DNA from: Acetobacter pasteurianus subsp. pasteurianus LMG 1262 = NBRC 106471
Lineage (GTDB): Bacteria > Pseudomonadota > Alphaproteobacteria > Acetobacterales > Acetobacteraceae
Assembly: GCF_000285275.1 (NCBI RefSeq)
Contig: NZ_CADO01000010.1
Span: 1-43,282 of the forward strand
DNA: 43,282 nucleotides
Direction of reading: 5' to 3'
Part shown: piece by piece, positions 1 to 8,453 of the stretch
Position numbering within the stretch: position 1 is the stretch's first letter
How the letters are laid out: each line of letters opens with the position of its first letter
The notes under the pieces: model-generated
Seen by the model: the letters and a program-made list of their open reading frames with translations, nothing else
What the model was told of the DNA's origin: nothing
The model's database searches: none
Translations under genes and position numbers: made by a program

Positions 1-1071
1 GACCATTCTGGCACATTGCGATGCCGTGCGGGGAGGACGGCAACCACCCCATCTTATAGCAATTTTAACACGGGCATGTTTGCCTCGTGGGAACTGGATT
101 TATGGGGCCGCTATAAGCTGATGCGCAAAGTGGCAGACGCCAACCGTCAGGCCTTTCAAGATGATATTGATGCAGTATCCCTTTCATTTGAGGCAGAAAT
201 CTGCCGCCTCTATTTTTTGTGGGTTAATCTTACCCAAATGGTAGAGGTGGAAAAAAAGGCTTCCGATATTTTAAAGGAAGTAGAAAATATAAATAATGTC
301 TCGTATCAACGGGGGCTTATTTCACAAACGGTTCTTCTCGAACAAAACAACCAGTTTCAGAAAGTTTTTATGAAGTATCAGGAACTGGATAACGCACAAC
401 AGGCCGTGCGTCGGGCGCTTTCCATGCTGGTATATAATCGCCCAGATGCATTATCTGTCATGGATCAGAGTTTTTCACCTATTGATTATACTCAGATCAC
501 ACCAGCACCTTTAAAAATTCCATCTGTATTGGTGAAAAGCCGACCAGATATTCGTGCAGCTGAACAGAGATTGCATGCAGCTTCAGCCATGGTTGGTATT
601 GCCAGGGCTGATTTTTACCCACGGATTACATTTTCCGGAGAACTGTCGATAGATGCGTTAACCTTAACCGAGTTTGGGTGGGGGGCACGAAATACCCAAT
701 TCGGCCCAACGCTCACCTTGCCTATTTTTGAAGGCGGCAAAATTGCGCGGCAAGTGGAATTACGCAAATCCGAACTCAAAAGTGCCGGGCTAGAATATAA
801 GCGAACAGTGCTGAATGCCTGGAAAGAAACAGAAGATGCGCTTGCCAATTACAATATGACACGCGCACAGTATGGAAATGCTGTGCAAATGGCTGAAAAT
901 GCAAAAATTAGCGCAAAAAGGGTAGGGGCCTCCTACCGCCGTGGTGATGAATCTAAAGTGGAATTTCTGCTCAGCCAACTTGCAAGCCTGGATGGTGAGG
1001 TTGAACTCCTGAACATGCAGCAACGTTTGATGGAGAATTACATTCGCCTCTATGTGGTTTCTGGTGGGTAA
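1..1071 (+). CDS. NodT-family RND efflux outer-membrane lipoprotein, 5' end cut by window edge
   Basis: Outer-membrane channel (TolC-like outer-membrane factor) of a tripartite drug exporter. The frame is open from base 1, so the real start and the signal peptide with its lipobox lie upstream; an in-frame TTG at 16 is not a convincing start. What remains shows the family's WELDLWGR motif near residue 26, long alpha-helical coiled-coil stretches, the repeat-related LVKSRPDIRAAEQRLHAASA region and the late PIFEGGK motif. From WELDLWGR to the stop there are about 327 residues, as expected for an intact C-terminal part. Its membrane-fusion and pump partners would be upstream, outside the window. 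It faces the next gene tail to tail. A second, complete NodT gene lies at 36281-37732. Confidence 0.88.
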   Translation, partial: DHSGTLRCRAGRTATTPSYSNFNTGMFASWELDLWGRYKLMRKVADANRQAFQDDIDAVSLSFEAEICRLYFLWVNLTQMVEVEKKASDILKEVENINNVSYQRGLISQTVLLEQNNQFQKVFMKYQELDNAQQAVRRALSMLVYNRPDALSVMDQSFSPIDYTQITPAPLKIPSVLVKSRPDIRAAEQRLHAASAMVGIARADFYPRITFSGELSIDALTLTEFGWGARNTQFGPTLTLPIFEGGKIARQVELRKSELKSAGLEYKRTVLNAWKETEDALANYNMTRAQYGNAVQMAENAKISAKRVGASYRRGDESKVEFLLSQLASLDGEVELLNMQQRLMENYIRLYVVSGG

Positions 1072-1072
1072 A

Positions 1073-1096
1073 GTGCAGGTTTCCCAAAACCTACAC
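1073..1096. terminator. Weak hairpin between convergent genes
   Basis: Inverted repeat GTGCAGGTTT / AAACCTACAC with a 4-nt loop and one mismatch, starting just after the NodT stop and running into the stop codon of the facing Hsp70-like gene. No clear U-tract. It may serve as a bidirectional terminator. Confidence 0.35.
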
Positions 1097-2398
1097 AGAG
1101 GCCAACGCTAACCCCTCAGCAACCGATACAAATTCTCCACCCAATTCAACCCGATCTTCTCCAAACCGAGAGGTAAAGAGCTGCCGAACTGCGGGCACGA
1201 AAGATGTACCCCCTGTTAGAAACACGCGGTCAATCTGCTCTGGCGCAAGAGAGGCTTGGCTAAGTGCCTGATCAATACCGGCACCAAGTTTGGCAATATC
1301 TGGGGCAATCCAGCGGTCAAAATCTGCGCGTGAAACGGTTGTTTTAATATCCAGACCGGGTTGTGAGAAAGAAAGCTCAGCACTTTCCGCAGAGGATAAA
1401 GCCCGCTTGGTGGCAGAAACCGCATTGTAAAGCTCCTGCCCATGCTGCTCACGAATAAGCTCGATCAGGCTTTTCAGTTTTTCCGGTTCAGAAGCCGTTC
1501 GGGCAACATCTGCAATCTCATTAAGAATACGCGGGGTGCGCATCAAAGAAAGACGATGCCAACGTGCCAGAGAGTGGTACCATTCAATAGGCACCGGAAG
1601 GGGCTCCCCTCCCATAATGCGGAATGTGCAATCACGCCCAAGGTAAGGGGCCACAACATTATCAATAATACGGAAATCGAACTGGTCCCCAGCCAGCCCT
1701 ACACCTGTATGGCCAAGTGGTTGCGCCCCTTGATTGCTGGCAGGGTCAAACCGCATGATCGAAAAGTCACTCGTGCCACCGCCAAAGTCTCCAACCAGCA
1801 CTGTTGCGGGCTGGTTCAGCCGCTGCATAAAGCGCCAGCCCGCAGCTTCTGGCTCCATCATAACGGCCACATTTGCAAAGCCTGCCTGCGTAAAGGCCGC
1901 GCGTAACCGTGCTTCCCCCAGAGCGTTATCTGCGTTTTCGCCTACAAAATGAACCGGCCGCCCAACCGTAACGTGGCATTCTGCTGGGGTAATATCTGTA
2001 AGTGCCATCAATTCCCGCAGGAAAGTGGCAATCAGATTTTCTAACGAAAGGCGCTGGCTAAAAACCTGTGTCTCACGAAAGCTGGCTTGAGCCAGATAAG
2101 ACTTCATGGACATGATAAGCCGCGTTTCGGACGGATCATCAAGATGCGCCTCAACCGCATAAGCGCCCACGGCCCGCTGGAGCAGCCGCCTGCCTCCTTC
2201 CATTTCCTGCCACAAGGCAAGAAGTGTGGGGCAGGTTTGAGAGGAACCACCGTCCGGCAAGGGGAAAGAAATGGTCTGGATGGTACGATCAGGGCGCGCG
2301 ATAACGATGACGCTATTGGTCGTACCGAAATCAATGCCGATCTGGATAGGGCGGGCTGAAATAGTCATGGCCGGCGGAAAATAGTGTCCACTTGCCAT
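1091..2398 (-). CDS. YegD-like short Hsp70 family protein (ATPase domain only)
   Basis: Hsp70/actin-fold ATPase of the YegD type. Visible motifs are the N-terminal phosphate loop IGIDFGTTNSVIVIA, the second phosphate loop VLVGDFGGGTSDFSIM and the adenosine loop VFLTGGTSFVP near the C-terminus. At about 435 aa it matches E. coli YegD (about 450 aa) and lacks the peptide-binding domain of DnaK, so classic chaperoning is doubtful; client and role are unknown. The start is uncertain. ATG 2398 (AGAGG about 10 nt upstream) is used here. ATG 2368, which begins MTISARPIQIGID, fits the family better but has no clear ribosome binding site, and the frame stays open up to a GTG at 2428. It is the last gene of a six-gene minus-strand run, 54 bp after the SRAP gene. 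Confidence 0.85.
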   Translation of the reverse strand: MASGHYFPPAMTISARPIQIGIDFGTTNSVIVIARPDRTIQTISFPLPDGGSSQTCPTLLALWQEMEGGRRLLQRAVGAYAVEAHLDDPSETRLIMSMKSYLAQASFRETQVFSQRLSLENLIATFLRELMALTDITPAECHVTVGRPVHFVGENADNALGEARLRAAFTQAGFANVAVMMEPEAAGWRFMQRLNQPATVLVGDFGGGTSDFSIMRFDPASNQGAQPLGHTGVGLAGDQFDFRIIDNVVAPYLGRDCTFRIMGGEPLPVPIEWYHSLARWHRLSLMRTPRILNEIADVARTASEPEKLKSLIELIREQHGQELYNAVSATKRALSSAESAELSFSQPGLDIKTTVSRADFDRWIAPDIAKLGAGIDQALSQASLAPEQIDRVFLTGGTSFVPAVRQLFTSRFGEDRVELGGEFVSVAEGLALASV

Positions 2399-2452
2399 GC
2401 TGTCCATGCCTCTGATGCTCTCCTGCACCAGATATCTGCATTTTAGGCGGGG

Positions 2453-3100
2453 TTACTCCGGGGCGTTAGCTGGAGCAATCACTTTCAACATACCATCTGG
2501 TAGGGGCCTTTGTAGCTGCAGGGCTTCTTCCGCTGGCGCATTCATCCATATATCCAGCTCTTCCGGCTGCGTGAGAATAACTGGCATGGCTTTTGGGTGA
2601 ATGGCTCCAACTTCTCGGTTGGCTTCTGTGGTCAGAAACCCAAAGAGGTTATCCGTTGTTTCTCCGTCTGCCAGTTTGCGCACAGATGTCCACTGGCACC
2701 AGATACCGGCAAAAAATGCCAGAGGTTCACCATCACTACGGGCAAACCATACGGGTTGTGACTTGCCATCAGGCAGGCGCGTGGGCTCTGAAAAAGCCGT
2801 TAGCGGCACAAGACAGCGATGCCCCACATGCTCCCAACGCTTCCACCACATGGAGGATGGGTGGCGGATGTTTGTAACACCCCGGTCTACCTTGTGCCCC
2901 TTAAGATAGTTGGGAGGCGTTGGCATACCCCAGCGCGCCCTCATCAATTCCCGGCCTTGCACAGTATTACGCACAATGGGCGCCATGGTGTTGGGGTAGA
3001 TATCTGGCAACGGCTGCAGATTGCCTGTGTTATCAACCACCACCTTTGCAGCCTTACGAATGGCCTGTGGGTTGGATGTCATGGAATAGAGGTTACACAT
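2453..3100 (-). CDS. SRAP (YedK/HMCES-like) abasic-site processing protein
   Basis: SOS-response-associated peptidase family protein, 215 aa. Known members bind single-stranded DNA and form a thiazolidine DNA-protein crosslink with abasic sites through Cys2 after Met removal. All expected active-site residues can be placed: Cys2 in MCNLYSM, Asn77 in TNIRHP, Glu105 in TAFSEP and His168 in IHPKAMPVIL. The WGMP and AGIW core motifs are also present. The sequence TAFSEP departs from the more usual GFYEW form but keeps the Glu. Start ATG 3100 has a good Shine-Dalgarno, GGAG seven nt upstream, and lies 20 bp after the DUF72 stop, so the two are probably co-transcribed. Expected role is shielding of abasic lesions during replication stress. 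Confidence 0.92.
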   Translation of the reverse strand: MCNLYSMTSNPQAIRKAAKVVVDNTGNLQPLPDIYPNTMAPIVRNTVQGRELMRARWGMPTPPNYLKGHKVDRGVTNIRHPSSMWWKRWEHVGHRCLVPLTAFSEPTRLPDGKSQPVWFARSDGEPLAFFAGIWCQWTSVRKLADGETTDNLFGFLTTEANREVGAIHPKAMPVILTQPEELDIWMNAPAEEALQLQRPLPDGMLKVIAPANAPE

Positions 3101-3120
3101 CAGCTTGCTCCAAAGGCGCG

Positions 3121-3876
3121 TTAATCCGCAATCATGCTGGGTGAATGCTTTAACGCCTGCAATGCCGCTATCAGTTCAAGTGCATTCTGTGTGGCAGCAC
3201 CAAAGGTAGTGTTATCATAGATTGTCCAAACCTCCGTCCCACATGCGTTTAATGCAGCAACGCTGTTTGCATGTGCCTGTACAGCCTCTGCACTATACGG
3301 CGATTCATAAATGCGCGGAGAGCCATGTAGCCGAAAATAGGCAAGACCACCCCAGCCTCCGGGCTGTGCGGCAGAAGTAAATCTAGCCGGATCCGCCGCA
3401 ACCCGTGAAACATGCTGTCTTTTCAGCATGAGATCAACTTCAGGTTGAAACCAGCTCACATGCCTAGGCTCCAGCACAACCGGACCGTTGATGGCAACCT
3501 TCAGATCATGCAAAAACTGTTCTGCAATGTCTCCGGGATAAGCAAAGCTTGGAGGTAATTGCACCAAAATAGGGCCGCGCTTACCACCCAAACCGCTGGT
3601 TTCCGCAGCAAAGCGCGCAACAAGATCCTGACACCCTATAAAGCGCTGCTCATGCGTAATTGTCTTGGGAAGTTTGACGGAAAAACGGAAATCCGGCGGT
3701 ACGCTTGTTGCCCAGCGCACGTAAGTTTTGTGCTGATGAGGGCGATAGAAACTGCTGTTAATTTCCACGGCAGAAAAACGCGTGCCGTAGCGTTCAAGAT
3801 GCGTACCAGTTGAAGGAAATTCTGCGGCAAGTTGGGTAGGAACCGACCAGCCAGCAACGCCGATGCGAACAGGCAT
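3121..3876 (-). CDS. DUF72 (YecE-like) family protein
   Basis: 251-aa DUF72 protein with a predicted TIM-barrel-like fold and no established biochemical function. Family motifs are the N-terminal RIGVAGWSVP (residues 4-13), VEINSSFYRPH (37-47), KLPKTITHE (68-76) and VLEPRHVSW (134-142). The frame extends upstream to 3996, but ATG 3876 is preferred: it has GAGGAG eight nt upstream, gives the family's normal N-terminus, and avoids running into the upstream ABC-transporter gene, whose stop is 29 bp away. Only 20 bp separate it from the SRAP gene. Some DUF72 proteins sit near DNA-repair genes, which fits this pairing, but no function should be assumed. Confidence 0.9.
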   Translation of the reverse strand: MPVRIGVAGWSVPTQLAAEFPSTGTHLERYGTRFSAVEINSSFYRPHQHKTYVRWATSVPPDFRFSVKLPKTITHEQRFIGCQDLVARFAAETSGLGGKRGPILVQLPPSFAYPGDIAEQFLHDLKVAINGPVVLEPRHVSWFQPEVDLMLKRQHVSRVAADPARFTSAAQPGGWGGLAYFRLHGSPRIYESPYSAEAVQAHANSVAALNACGTEVWTIYDNTTFGAATQNALELIAALQALKHSPSMIAD

Positions 3877-3905
3877 AAGCGGTTTCTCCTCTATTTTGCT
3901 AAGGA

Positions 3906-5609
3906 TTAAAAGAAAGCCTTCCCATTTTGTAAAACAATTTGTTTCTGATGATAATCTTGCAGCGCTTTGCGGTATGTCACGCTGATAATTGTGCAATTGG
4001 GCAAGAATGTTAGCAGCGCATCATACAAGCAACGCTCATTGGTTTCATCCAGTGCAGAGGTAGCTTCATCCAGAAACAGGATGGATGGTTGAAATAGAAA
4101 AACCCGTGCCAAGGCCAGACGCTGCTGCTCCCCACCAGACAGGATATTCCCCCATACTTGCTCTTCATCCAGACGAGACACGTAACCATCCAGATTTGCG
4201 GCATGAAGTGCTTCTTCATACGCATGCAGATCATGCTGCTCTGGCGATAACGGGTAGGAAAGGGCTTGCCGTAAAGACCCCGATGGCACGTAGCTTTGCT
4301 GCGGAACAAACATGGCTTTTGCGCTGTTAAGGCACACTTCTCCACTGCCATAAGGCCATAACCCAGCTAAACTACGTAAAAATGTGCTCTTTCCACTGCC
4401 GGATGCACCGTAAATAGCCCATCGCTCACCAGCTTGAAATGTCAGGCTGCCGAAGTCCAGCAATGTCTGCCCGGAAGGCAGGTTAAGAACCAGATTATGG
4501 ATTGAAACTGTATTTTGGTTTGTAGGTTTACAAACAATACCTTGTATCGGCTTTTGCTGTATGATGCGTTCAAATTCAGCCAGACGTTGCAATGTGGAAC
4601 GCAGCCCTGCCAGATCTGTGTAATTATCAATAAACCATTGCAAACTTCTTCGAACCTGCATGAAGGCAGCATTGATACGCGCATAAGCGCCAAACGTAAG
4701 CGCATGCACCATAATTTTGGGCACCAATAAAACCCATAAAATAATGGAAGCTGTTTGGTTATAAAAGGTGCCTACAAAGTTGGCGCGCCACGTGTAATGC
4801 ACAACCTTACGCCAATTTCTGGCAATATGAGCAAGATGGGTGGAAAAGCGCAGATGCTCGGCATCTTCTCCTTTGTAAAAAGCGACCTGTTCAGAATTAC
4901 GCCGCAAATCAAGCAGACTTGCACGTAAATCTGCATCATAATGTTGTTGCTGATAATCAGCGTTTATTAAGGGGCCGCCTGCTTTTTCTATGAAAAAGGA
5001 AACCAATACAGAAACAATAACTGTTCCAAAAAACAGATAGCCGGGAATATGACAGATATGCCCCCAAAGTGGCACCGATAACACACCACCGATTTCCCAT
5101 AGAACAATAGAGAATGACAGCAACGTCATTACTGCCTGAATAGCATCCAATCCCAGTTTGAGAACAAGGGTTGTCATTTGTGCAAGGTCATCTGCAATAC
5201 GCTGGTCTGGGTTATCTGCCTGCGCGGCATCATGCTCCAAACGGTAATAGGTTGTGTTTTGCAAGTAATGTTGCAGATAGACCTTTGTGTTCCATAAGCG
5301 CCAACGCATGGAAAGGATCTGTGTCAGATAGGTTTGCAGCACATAAATACCGGCTGAAAAGGCGCAAGCTGCAATATAAACCGGCAGCAGGCCTAGCGCT
5401 TGGCCTACATGGAATGCAAAAAAGGCATCAAAAAACTTTTGGTCCCAAATCCCAAACCACACGGCTGTGCGCACATAAAGCAGCGAAAGCCCAATAATAA
5501 GCCCCAGCAGGCCCCATGCTTTCCACTTTTCTGCAGATACCCAAAAAGGGAACAGGATTTTCCAATCTGAAAGAGAATGGGAAGAAGAGGGTTTATCAGT
5601 ACGTAGCAC
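3906..5609 (-). CDS. SbmA/YddA-like ABC transporter, fused membrane and ATPase domains
   Basis: Inner-membrane ABC transporter with an SbmA/BacA-type membrane domain followed by its own ATPase domain (YddA/ABCD architecture), about 567 aa. It has several hydrophobic segments in the first 330 residues, the family motif NPDQRIADD, then Walker A GASGSGKST, signature LSGGEQQR and Walker B ILFLDEAT. The usual H-loop His is replaced by Tyr in ISVTYRKAL. The start is uncertain. GTG 5609 overlaps the receptor's stop by 14 nt and suggests translational coupling; an upstream GTG at 5666 would overlap by 71 nt. Neither has a clear ribosome binding site. Placed directly behind a TonB-dependent receptor, it probably moves a siderophore, peptide or cobalamin-like compound; substrate and direction are inferred. 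It looks AT-richer than its neighbours. Confidence 0.88.
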   Translation of the reverse strand: MLRTDKPSSSHSLSDWKILFPFWVSAEKWKAWGLLGLIIGLSLLYVRTAVWFGIWDQKFFDAFFAFHVGQALGLLPVYIAACAFSAGIYVLQTYLTQILSMRWRLWNTKVYLQHYLQNTTYYRLEHDAAQADNPDQRIADDLAQMTTLVLKLGLDAIQAVMTLLSFSIVLWEIGGVLSVPLWGHICHIPGYLFFGTVIVSVLVSFFIEKAGGPLINADYQQQHYDADLRASLLDLRRNSEQVAFYKGEDAEHLRFSTHLAHIARNWRKVVHYTWRANFVGTFYNQTASIILWVLLVPKIMVHALTFGAYARINAAFMQVRRSLQWFIDNYTDLAGLRSTLQRLAEFERIIQQKPIQGIVCKPTNQNTVSIHNLVLNLPSGQTLLDFGSLTFQAGERWAIYGASGSGKSTFLRSLAGLWPYGSGEVCLNSAKAMFVPQQSYVPSGSLRQALSYPLSPEQHDLHAYEEALHAANLDGYVSRLDEEQVWGNILSGGEQQRLALARVFLFQPSILFLDEATSALDETNERCLYDALLTFLPNCTIISVTYRKALQDYHQKQIVLQNGKAFF

Positions 5610-7842
5610 GAAGCGTTGCCATGAAATTGCGAGGAGCCGCGGGAAAGTTGAACTGCCATATACCACTGGCGCGTTCGTAATAATGGCGGTTGGTCAGGTT
5701 ATAAGCATTCAGTTGCAGGCGCAGGTTACGGTTGATCTTGTAACCAATCATACCGTCCATCGTCATATACCCACCTTGCACGGTGGTGGCATAACTCCCG
5801 CGCAGATTGCTGTTGGCATCTATCCCAACCCCTATGTTCAGATCTTTCAGCCGTCCATCAGGCACGGTGTAATGCACCCAGGATTTGAACATGTGATGCG
5901 GGGAGTAAACGCCTCCAAAATCGCTGACACGGGAATTGGAAACTTTGGTGTCCAGATACGTGTAGCCAATGGAAACATCCAGATTAGGCAGAATTTGCCC
6001 ATCTATCTGCATTTCCCATCCTTGGCGGCGAATAGGCCCGGTGGTGACGTAAAACTGCGCATGCAGCGGGTCCTGCACTGGCTGGTTCACGCTCTCCATC
6101 CGGAACAGGGCGGAAGAAACATTTAACCGGCCATGAAAATATTCCGCCTTAAATCCTGTTTCAATCTGGTTGCCACGCTGGGGCGTTAGCCCGCCACCGT
6201 GATACGTTTCCTTGCCCACAGAAGGGGTGAAAATACTGGAGTAGCTGGCATACCAAGAGATATGGGGTGTTATCTGGTAAACAGATCCCAGATAAGGCGT
6301 AAGCTCCCCATGTATGTTGGATGTTGTCTGCCATTGTGTGGCTGGTGCGGGCGCAATATCGCGCAGTTTCTCGTAATAGCGTGAGGCACGGCCGCCCAGA
6401 ATAAGGGAGAGTTTTTTGGTGAGTTCAAACCGGAGCTGGCCATAAAAACCCCATTGATAGGCATAGTCATCCGTGCCCCAACCATTGGCGTTTGTGGCAT
6501 AGTTAAAACAGCTTGCTGCGGGTTTTTTAACAACATCCGTGTTGTTTATGCTCACATCATTATAGATGGCGTTACAATTGTTGTTGGCATACTGCGTAAC
6601 CTGTTCGTACGAATTATAGTTGAACCCGAAAAGCGCATGATGCGTACGGTTTAGAAAATGGAAACTGCCTTGGGCATAAATATCCGCAGAGCGTGATGAA
6701 TTTGTGCCCTTAAAAGCGGCAATGCCTTGGTCCCGATACTGCAAGGTGCCTGTGCTGGGGTCTATCTGGTTCCAGGGCTCGTTATAAAGCGTGTTGTAGC
6801 TTTGATCATAAAATGTGCCGCGCGCAGTTGCAGACCAATCCCCCCAGAGTTTCTGGTTGAGTGAGGCTATGGTCTGTTGGGTCATGTAATTGGAATATCC
6901 CCAGCTCTGGCTAGGGTTTGCCGAGCGGCTGCCAGACCACAGCGTATTGGCCGTTGTAAGCGGCAATCCGTAATAGGGGGCCTGATTATCCTGCTGTTGC
7001 GCTGCGTGGGAAACCATAAAGGTGGTGCGCGGGGTTATATCCCACTCCAGCACCCCATAGGCCTGCCATTTGCGGGTATGGGCGTATTTGTAAAAGTAAT
7101 CATTATCTTCAAACAGATCAGCCGTGCGGAAGCGAAGGGTTTTGGATTTGTTCAGTGCTACCGTCATATCCACATCAGCACGGTAATTGTTAAAGCTCCC
7201 AACACTGGCGGCACCGCTTAGCGCAAAATCCTGCCCCGGTTTTTTGGTGACCTCATTTACAACCCCACCCGCACCACCAGCCCCCTGCAACAGGCCCGAA
7301 GACCCACGCAGCACCTCGATACGGTCATACATGGAAAGATCAAAACTGGCGTTATTTAGCGTTCCGGAAGCATTTGGCGTGCCATCCACAGAAGTTGTGA
7401 GCTGATACCCACGTGAGTAGAAATTGGAATTGGCCGTAGAGGCCGGCATAACGCGAATGCCATTAATCTGGCGCATCGCGTCGGTCATTGTCAGCATGTT
7501 GGAATCTTCCATACGCTGCTGCGTAATGACAGATACGGACTGGGGAATATCCTTCAGTGCAACCGGCGTTTTCCCCCAAGCTTCTATTGTTGGCACAGTG
7601 TAGGAATGTCGGGAGCCTGATCCATATACCGTAATATTCTGATGGGTTGTTTGAGCAGATGCGTGATTTGCCGAAGAGGAACACGCGCAAGAAGGCCCAG
7701 AGGCGCTACATTTTTTAGACGCACTGGCAGAGGTTGGTGTGCAGTAGGTGAGGGGCGAAGCAGCCAAAGCTGGCCCACAGATAAGCGTAAGACCGCCTAT
7801 CATAACCCCAAAACATGGGAGTGTTCGAAAAATACGAGACAT
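5596..7842 (-). CDS. TonB-dependent siderophore receptor
   Basis: Outer-membrane beta-barrel that imports ferric siderophores using TonB energy, 748 aa. It has a signal peptide (residues 1-28, ending GPALAA), a short Cys/Ser-rich stretch (Cys 34, 45, 52, 54), a TonB-box-like ITVYG at 70-74, then a plug domain beginning near KDIPQSVSVITQQRM and containing IEVLRGSSGLLQGAGG. The barrel ends in an aromatic C-terminus (...LRATY). ATG 7842 is chosen because it starts the signal peptide and has AGGA about 9 nt upstream; the open frame runs on to 7923 without support. The ABC transporter follows with overlapping ends, and a DUF2946-like gene precedes. The cognate siderophore cannot be told from the sequence. 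Confidence 0.94.
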   Translation of the reverse strand: MSRIFRTLPCFGVMIGGLTLICGPALAASPLTYCTPTSASASKKCSASGPSCACSSSANHASAQTTHQNITVYGSGSRHSYTVPTIEAWGKTPVALKDIPQSVSVITQQRMEDSNMLTMTDAMRQINGIRVMPASTANSNFYSRGYQLTTSVDGTPNASGTLNNASFDLSMYDRIEVLRGSSGLLQGAGGAGGVVNEVTKKPGQDFALSGAASVGSFNNYRADVDMTVALNKSKTLRFRTADLFEDNDYFYKYAHTRKWQAYGVLEWDITPRTTFMVSHAAQQQDNQAPYYGLPLTTANTLWSGSRSANPSQSWGYSNYMTQQTIASLNQKLWGDWSATARGTFYDQSYNTLYNEPWNQIDPSTGTLQYRDQGIAAFKGTNSSRSADIYAQGSFHFLNRTHHALFGFNYNSYEQVTQYANNNCNAIYNDVSINNTDVVKKPAASCFNYATNANGWGTDDYAYQWGFYGQLRFELTKKLSLILGGRASRYYEKLRDIAPAPATQWQTTSNIHGELTPYLGSVYQITPHISWYASYSSIFTPSVGKETYHGGGLTPQRGNQIETGFKAEYFHGRLNVSSALFRMESVNQPVQDPLHAQFYVTTGPIRRQGWEMQIDGQILPNLDVSIGYTYLDTKVSNSRVSDFGGVYSPHHMFKSWVHYTVPDGRLKDLNIGVGIDANSNLRGSYATTVQGGYMTMDGMIGYKINRNLRLQLNAYNLTNRHYYERASGIWQFNFPAAPRNFMATLRATY

Positions 7843-7940
7843 ACCTATCTGTCCTGACAGCGTCACACATAAAGGCTGACAGGGCAGGTTGATGTATCCA
7901 GACCTTATGGCTGGTTCCCGCATAAGGCGGAAATGACAGA

Positions 7941-7962
7941 TGCTATTATATTACAGATAGCA
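7941..7962 (-). promoter_or_regulatory. Candidate promoter -10 and operator palindrome upstream of siderophore receptor
   Basis: A perfect inverted repeat TGCTAT-N10-ATAGCA contains a consensus TATAAT on the minus strand (complement of 7945-7950), about 100 bp before the receptor ATG. The -35 is poor. This would be a plausible place for iron-dependent repression, but I cannot assign it to Fur, RirA or Irr. Confidence 0.4.
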
Positions 7963-7978
7963 GCCGCAAAAACGTGTT

Positions 7979-8001
7979 CCTGTCAGTAAAGACATGACAG
8001 G
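7979..8001. repeat. Inverted repeat spanning the DUF2946-like stop
   Basis: CCTGTCA and TGACAGG arms of 7 bp separated by 9 nt overlap the stop codon of the small upstream gene. It could be a weak attenuator or a message-end structure; no U-tract follows. Confidence 0.35.
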
Positions 8002-8453
8002 GAAGAAGGCGGCCCACGTGTATGAGGAAGGCCCGTAAAAATGCCAGCAGGCGGGGCCCGTGGGGCGCGGTCATGATAGATCTGCCGCTTGGCCAGCAGC
8101 ATAATGCTTAGGGCCACAAAAATCCCGATAAAGGCGATATCAGGCAGTTGCAGCAGTGGGCAGAGAGGGCAGAACCCGTTGTTGTCATCATGCGAATGAT
8201 GAGCCGGGTCATGCCCTTCATCATCCGCAGGCATCACCATGGCATCATCCATATCAGGACATGCCGGGCTTTTAAGCGCTGGACCAATATGAAGGCCGGT
8301 AAGGCGTTCAAGCGTGGCGCGGGGCATTTCCCCAAGCTGCGCATGGCTTTGGAGGAAAAGCTGCCCAACAAGCCCCACCATCACACAAATGGCCACCAGC
8401 CATCGGCTGGCAAACAGGCGCATTTTTGCGTGCGTGGTGGCTGATCTAGACAA
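7983..8453 (-). CDS. DUF2946-like membrane protein with His/Cys metal-binding-type motif
   Basis: 156-aa small membrane protein. It has an N-terminal hydrophobic segment (about residues 17-35), an Asp/His-rich stretch (66-92, including HDPAHHSHDD), a CPLC motif at 95-98, a second hydrophobic segment (about 105-121) and a Pro-rich tail with RAPRAPPA. This is the layout of DUF2946 proteins, which often accompany metal-related TonB receptors; function unproven. TTG 8453 is the preferred start because GGAGAGGA lies just upstream (GGAG seven nt from the TTG), while the internal ATG 8423 has none. It lies 140 bp ahead of the siderophore receptor on the same strand and probably starts the operon. 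A metal-sensing or metal-handling accessory role is inferred. Confidence 0.72.
   Translation of the reverse strand: MSRSATTHAKMRLFASRWLVAICVMVGLVGQLFLQSHAQLGEMPRATLERLTGLHIGPALKSPACPDMDDAMVMPADDEGHDPAHHSHDDNNGFCPLCPLLQLPDIAFIGIFVALSIMLLAKRQIYHDRAPRAPPAGIFTGLPHTRGPPSSLSCLY

Noticed and set aside
1..60. Frameshift at the start of the first NodT gene
   Set aside because: The residues before PSYSNFN look atypical, but too little sequence is available and all three frames are unconvincing; truncation by the window edge is enough to explain it.
3877..3996. N-terminal extension of the DUF72 gene
   Set aside because: It would overlap the upstream transporter gene by 91 bp; a strong GAGGAG sits before ATG 3876 and the conserved domain starts there.
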